DNA from: Pyropia haitanensis
Lineage: Eukaryota > Rhodophyta > Bangiophyceae > Bangiales > Bangiaceae
Reading direction: 5' to 3'
NCBI GenBank assembly: GCA_008729055.1
Contig: SDUX01000007.1
Coordinates: forward strand, 4,036,090-4,100,089
Length of the DNA stretch: 64,000 bases
The position numbers were made by a program, and so were the translations under genes. Shown one piece after another: positions 59,715 through 64,000 of the stretch. The stretch's first letter is position 1; the number at the start of each line of letters is the position of its first letter. A model generated the notes under the pieces. The model searched no databases and had not been told where the DNA came from. It was given only the letters and a program-made list of their open reading frames with translations.

Positions 59715-62524
59715 GCCCACGGTACGCGGCGGGCGGGCGCCGCTACCATTGGCGGCACCGCGCCGGGGACTACGGCCGCGGCAGCAGCGGTAGCAGCCGC
59801 GGCGGATGCGGCAGCGATCCCGGCAGCGGGCCGACCACGCGGGGGGGGAGGGAGGAGAGATGGAGAGGCGAGCGTGGCGCACCGGCCAGGGCTTGCGGGC
59901 TGGCGTGGGCTGGCGTGCACCGGGGTGGGGCGGGGGGGGGAACGGCGACGCGCGCGCCCGTCGCTGCCGCGGTCGCCGCCGCCGCGCGGCGGCGGGAATG
60001 GCTGCGGCACGCGCCCGCACGCCGGTCGCTGGCGCGCCCGTGCGCGCCAGTGGGCCCGCCAAAGGGCGCGCGCCGCCGAGCGCCAGCCGCCGGCGCGCCC
60101 CACCGCATCCCCTGGGGGGGAAGCGCCGGTCGAGCGAGGCGGCGGTGGGGAGGGGGGGGGGGTACGAGTGGAGGGGGTGCCGGCGACCGGCCGGCGGTCG
60201 CCACCCGCCGCCGCAGACGGCTCGTGCAACCGCCATCGCAAAGCGCCCCACCGTCGTGATCACTGCACGCCATGTGCCGCGCGGCCGGGAGGGAGAGGAT
60301 TCCCCCGCTGCGTGCGCACGCGCGCGCGTGCGCCTCCGCCCCCCACTCCCCCCTCTTGCCCGTGTCGGCCGCCGCCGCCCCGACCGCCCGGCCTGCGCTG
60401 CGGCGGCTGGCCGCCATCATGCCGGCCCGGGACGGATCCACAACTGGAAGCACTTGGCCCTCTGCTCTCCCGTGCTGACCCGTCGCGTGTCCAACGGTCA
60501 CCGGTCGTGCGTGTGTCCGTGCTCGTGGACGGGGGCAGGGGACGTTTGGCCTACTCCATCATGAAAAACGAGGACCGCGGGCGGAGAGGGGAGCGGAGAG
60601 AGAGGGGGCGTAAGAGGGAAAAGGGGGGTCGATGGAAAGGGGGTCCGCTGCCCGGGGGGGGGGAAAGGGGGGCGGCAAGGGAAGGGGGGAGAGGGGTGCA
60701 AGGAGAGTGGGGAGGATAACAGGAAGGCGGAGAGGTGGGAGGGTGAGAGAGAGTGGGGGTTGGCCATGGGCGACGGCCGGGAATAGCGAGTGACGAACGA
60801 GGCGGAAAACTCACGGCCACGCCGCCTGCAGGGTGGGGTGGGAGGGCGACGGAGGGTACTAGAACGGGGGACGTGGGGTGGCAGAACGGGCGCCGTGGGG
60901 CGCGAGCACGCACGCGCATGCAAGGCTCGCTCAATCGGAGGCCTTCGATCCATACGCAGTGCCCCCCGTCTCTGGCCCTGTCGTGAAGCTGGAGGCAGAC
61001 ATCAGAGGGGAATATGTTCAGTGTATCACACTCTCAACCAAATCAGCAGTGTTCGCTAACCATTCGGTGAAAAGAAAGTCCACGTGTCTGTATGACTTTA
61101 GTCTGCGAAAGTGCGAAAAACACCAGTAGCATCAATTCAATTCAAAAGCTTTGCAAGGAATCAGGCACGGCGCAGGACAGCGCGGCCATGCATGCTGGAG
61201 CCGCTACAGCACCACGTGCTCGCCAAAGGAGGCATTTCGCGGAACAAAAAGCGGCCGCATAGAGTCGCCGGGGCGAAGGCAGCAGCTGTCCACCACGAAA
61301 CGTCCACAGATATGACAAGCAGTGGGACCCAAGCTCCGCGCGACAACCGCGATGGGATTTCCCCGCATTGCGCTGCTTGGGAGGTGGCGACATCTGACCT
61401 CCATGCTGCTCCATTGGTCTTGTTGGGAGACAAAGCGCACGCCGCTTCAGCCACTCTGGGAGATATCGTGCAACGCGTGGGGATCCAGAGGGCAGGCGCC
61501 TGCTTGAGGGAGGAGCCATCCTCAGCTAGTGGATACTCAGTCCTGCAGCACCGGCCAAGTGCGTTTCAAGCTGCAATAATCGTGTGCTAGACCTGTAGAA
61601 GGGGGAGGGGGGGGGACGGGGGGGGGGCCGGCTGGGAGGCGCGGGTGAAGGGGGTGGGCGCGCCGCCGCCGTCGCCAGGGGGGGGGGGAAACGGGCCACT
61701 GAGTGTCGTTGTGTTCTGCTTTGGCAGAGGGTCGTCGGGAACCGGGCCGTTCGCGCGGTCCGCCCACGTAAATACTCGTGTGCCAGACCTGTAGAAAATT
61801 GCACATTGATTATTCGAAAACTTTCAATATGAATGGCGTGCAGACTATGAAGATTGACTTCGCGGCACTGAATTCATTGAAGGTCTGAAGCACTGCAGAG
61901 CGCTGCGTCGGCCACGACGACGGGGGACTGCGCCCCAAGAGGCCGCTGGCGCCGGTGGGCGGCGACAACGCGAAAGCGAGTTGAGCGGGAATACGGGAAG
62001 GGCGCTGAGATTGGCGCCGGCCAGCCGCGTCTGCCTTGGGGATGGCATAGACCGAGCGAGACGCGGTGTAACGGCACCTTACAGATTTTGATCGGTAGGC
62101 AGACAACGATCAAAACCCAAGTTGCCGTCCCGCTCCCGAGAACTCAATGGTGGCAGGCGGGTCGGTGGGGTAGGTGGGCCGGTGAGGCGGAGGTCGCTGT
62201 GAGAAGCAACCACGATCCCGTCAGTTATGAGGTTGGATGTCAGATGGCCTGAGAAAGAAAAAAAAAAAGCAGACAACCTGCCACTCGTGATGACTTCATT
62301 GATTCTCGCGAGCGTGCTTTTCCAGTTACGACTCAAATCGTGTATCGGCGCTTTCAGCGCTTACCTCCGGAGGGGGACTGCCCCCTCGGTGAAAAGCCTG
62401 GCTCTCCCGAACACGCTCAGGGCACGTCCACCAATGCGGGCTATTCATAGATTAATGCATAGCACAAAACATTGGCTTTCAAGTCATAAGTCGGACTTGT
62501 AGTCTGTCCCGCGTCGCCGATCTC
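59715..62524. other. Region upstream of the bZIP gene without recognised genes
   Basis: 59715-60263 is probably the bZIP leader. From there to about 61000 the DNA is purine-rich on the plus strand. A plus-strand frame at 61111-61590 (159 residues) is not recognised. A 26-bp sequence occurs at 61575-61600 and again at 61771-61796 (separate entry). Confidence 0.35.
61575..61796. repeat. 26-bp direct repeats about 196 bp apart
   Basis: The two copies (61575-61600 and 61771-61796) match at 24 of 26 positions and share CGTGTGC and AGACCTGTAGAA. Between them are G-runs and a segment with no coding signal. Confidence 0.8.
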
Positions 62525-62815
62525 AACAGCCAATCAGAGCATCCCCTTACAGTGTCCAACATTAATCCTAGAATACTCTGTGGCAAGCTGCACAACTGTT
62601 CCTGAGAGGATCGAGCCGAGATGAAAGGAAGCTCACGGTAGATCAGACGAAAGAACAACAGTGTTCTGACCAACCAGCAATGGGGAAGAGGCCTCCTGTG
62701 GCCGCAGCCAATCATTGGCTTCAAGTGATCGGGCACCTATAGCACACTATTGGCTCGCCCTCAGCTGCCAGCACACGATTGGCTCACACTGTTGTTCTTG
62801 CACTGTTGTTCTTGC
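62525..62815. promoter_or_regulatory. Cluster of CCAAT/ATTGG boxes
   Basis: AGCCAAT-type boxes occur near 62528 and 62707, and ATTGG near 62715, 62750 and 62780, in both orientations. GTTGTTCTTGC is duplicated in tandem at about 62793-62815. This resembles an upstream activating region, but no adjacent gene is recognised. Confidence 0.4.
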
Positions 62816-62866
62816 CCGGATCTACCAAAATTTGGAAAACTGCAATACCCGGTGACAGCCCCATTT

Positions 62867-63437
62867 GAGAGCTTCAGCAGGCACAGATCTCGTTAAGATC
62901 TCGTTATATACTTGACACGTTTGCCACGTAGCCTCCGCTTAACGAGATCTGGTAATGAAAAAACCCTTATGTGGCCCAGCATAAGGAAGTGGATCTCGGT
63001 ACGGGGAGGAGGACACGTGTTGTGCTGAGCAGCAATTGTCGGCTGCGAACGGCGCTGCGTCGCGCCCAGTCCAGCGACGCGCGGTAGATCGAACTGGCAA
63101 GGTCCGACGAGACACAATCGCCTCACGCTGCCTCCTCCGCCAGTGTGCCCGCCCAACGCCTCCGCACCACACCTGTCTCCCGCTGCAGGACCTGTCCTTC
63201 TCGGCGACGCAATGCATCCCTCGGCGGGCGACCGATCTGGGGCGGTTCCCCTCCGGCAGGGACGTGCTGCTCGCTCCACGTTTCATGTCAACTATATCCA
63301 CGCAACGTGCAGTTTCCATAACGAGATCTGGTACCTGCTGAAGGTCCTGCAGCCTCAGTTCTGGCAAGAAAATTCTGCTGCCACGCTACCGAGAAATTAC
63401 CGAGATCTCTTGCCAGATCCTTCCTGCTGAAGCTCTC
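62867..63437. mobile_element. MITE-like TIR element, ~570 bp
   Basis: GAGAGCTTCAGCAGG at the left end is exactly inverted at the right end (63423-63437). Inside, both ends carry repeated AGATCTCGTTA/TAACGAGATCT palindromic words. The bases flanking the element share CATT, a possible short target duplication. No transposase is encoded. Its right end has a near-identical orphan copy at 49420-49530. Confidence 0.75.
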
Positions 63438-63642
63438 CATTGAGCCGGCCGAGTCTCCGCCGCAGCGCTGTGGTGCTTCAAGGGAGGTTCAGAAAAAGCC
63501 TGTTTTGCCCTGTTGCGGGGCCCGCAGACGAGTCCAAAGACGGTGGCCAGGATGGCTGTGGAACGCGTTTTCTCTCGGATTTTGCGGATCCGCTGTGGGC
63601 CATGTGCAAAACTTTGCGGAGCACCGCGCGGCACTCGAGTGC

Positions 63643-63705
63643 ATCAGCCAATTATCACTCAGCACGCGTGGTGCCCTCGGTCACAAGCCAATCAGTACTC
63701 TTTGT
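63643..63705 (+). promoter_or_regulatory. Two-CCAAT-box promoter module, second copy
   Basis: AGCCAAT boxes at 63648-63652 and 63688-63692, 40 bp apart, with a CACTCAGCA block after the first and ACTCTT after the second, as in the CPSF2 module. It points to the right, so the gene it would serve probably lies beyond the window. Confidence 0.55.
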
Positions 63706-64000
63706 AGGCCCGGCGGCTTCCAGGGAGAATGCGTATGCTGAGGCCCTGTCCAGAGGTTTTCTTGTGGATTCCACAATTTTCTGCGGGGTGTTTTTGACAG
63801 CTGCTGTGGGGCGCACAGGACGGTGACGGTCGGGCGACATACGCCCTGCTCTCTGACATGCTCTTGTAGCTCTGCTCACGGTGCTTCACGTAATGGTGGT
63901 ACGCAGGGTGTATGTCGACCGACGGCACGACCACAGGAGATAGGCAAAAAAAATAGAGAAAACTGGGGCGCATCGTACCGTGAGAGGGGGTCCACAAACG
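63706..64000. other. Right edge of the window
   Basis: Probably the leader of a gene outside the window, judged from the promoter-like module just before it. No coding start recognised. Confidence 0.3.

Noticed and set aside
61111..61590. 159-residue plus-strand frame
   Set aside because: Amino-acid composition looks random, no domain or conserved motif is visible, and it runs into a direct repeat.

Overview
The window looks like nuclear DNA of a photosynthetic eukaryote, most probably a red alga of the bangiophyte type. Evidence seen: very high G+C; few, short introns with a shared 5' splice site; eukaryotic housekeeping genes (RPL3, reptin/RUVBL2, CPSF2, derlin, a proteasome chaperone, a CLASP-type TOG protein); and nuclear genes for plastid proteins (ferredoxin-NADP reductase, GrpE, an S1-domain ribosomal protein) whose N-termini carry the Phe-containing start (MAAFV, MAFPAFL, MAPPSAFV) typical of rhodophyte and glaucophyte transit peptides. 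The lineage is an inference. No tRNA, rRNA, CRISPR array or plastid/mitochondrial DNA was recognised.

Layout. 0.2-7.3 kb: BCKDHB(-), GrpE(+), FNR(-), zeta-class GST(+), arranged as head-to-head pairs. 7.9-11.6 kb: a long Ala-rich coiled-coil protein(-). 11.6-16.6 kb: almost gene-free, with one hypothetical exon(-). 16.6-18.1 kb: plastid S1 protein(+), then a DUF819 relic(-). 18.9-23.9 kb: gene-poor with structured direct repeats. 23.9-27.1 kb: a two-RRM protein(+). 28.2-46.5 kb: a gene-dense, extremely G+C-rich block with CLASP-like(-), RUVBL2(+), 2OG-Fe(II) oxygenase(-), flavin reductase(+), PSMG2(-), a D-box protein(+) and CPSF2(-). 47.4-63.4 kb: RPL3(+), derlin(-) and a bZIP protein(-), separated by repeats and small terminal-inverted-repeat elements.

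The genes fall into two classes. One class (BCKDHB, GrpE, FNR, S1, RRM protein, RUVBL2, RPL3, derlin, bZIP) reads cleanly. The other (GST, coiled-coil, CLASP, 2OG oxygenase, flavin reductase, PSMG2, D-box protein, CPSF2) has recognisable conserved blocks that jump frame at runs of about 9-33 G or C. Sequencing or assembly indels at homopolymers are the simplest cause. These genes are reported as single loci with their frame changes stated.

The most notable non-coding structures are three TIR-bounded elements (35920-37580, 47407-49420, 62867-63437) with diverged or orphan relatives nearby, and a 60-bp two-CCAAT-box module upstream of CPSF2 that recurs near the right edge. A possible APC/C-targeted D-box protein (securin/Patronus-like) is the most interesting gene candidate. 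No complete undescribed multi-gene system is claimed.
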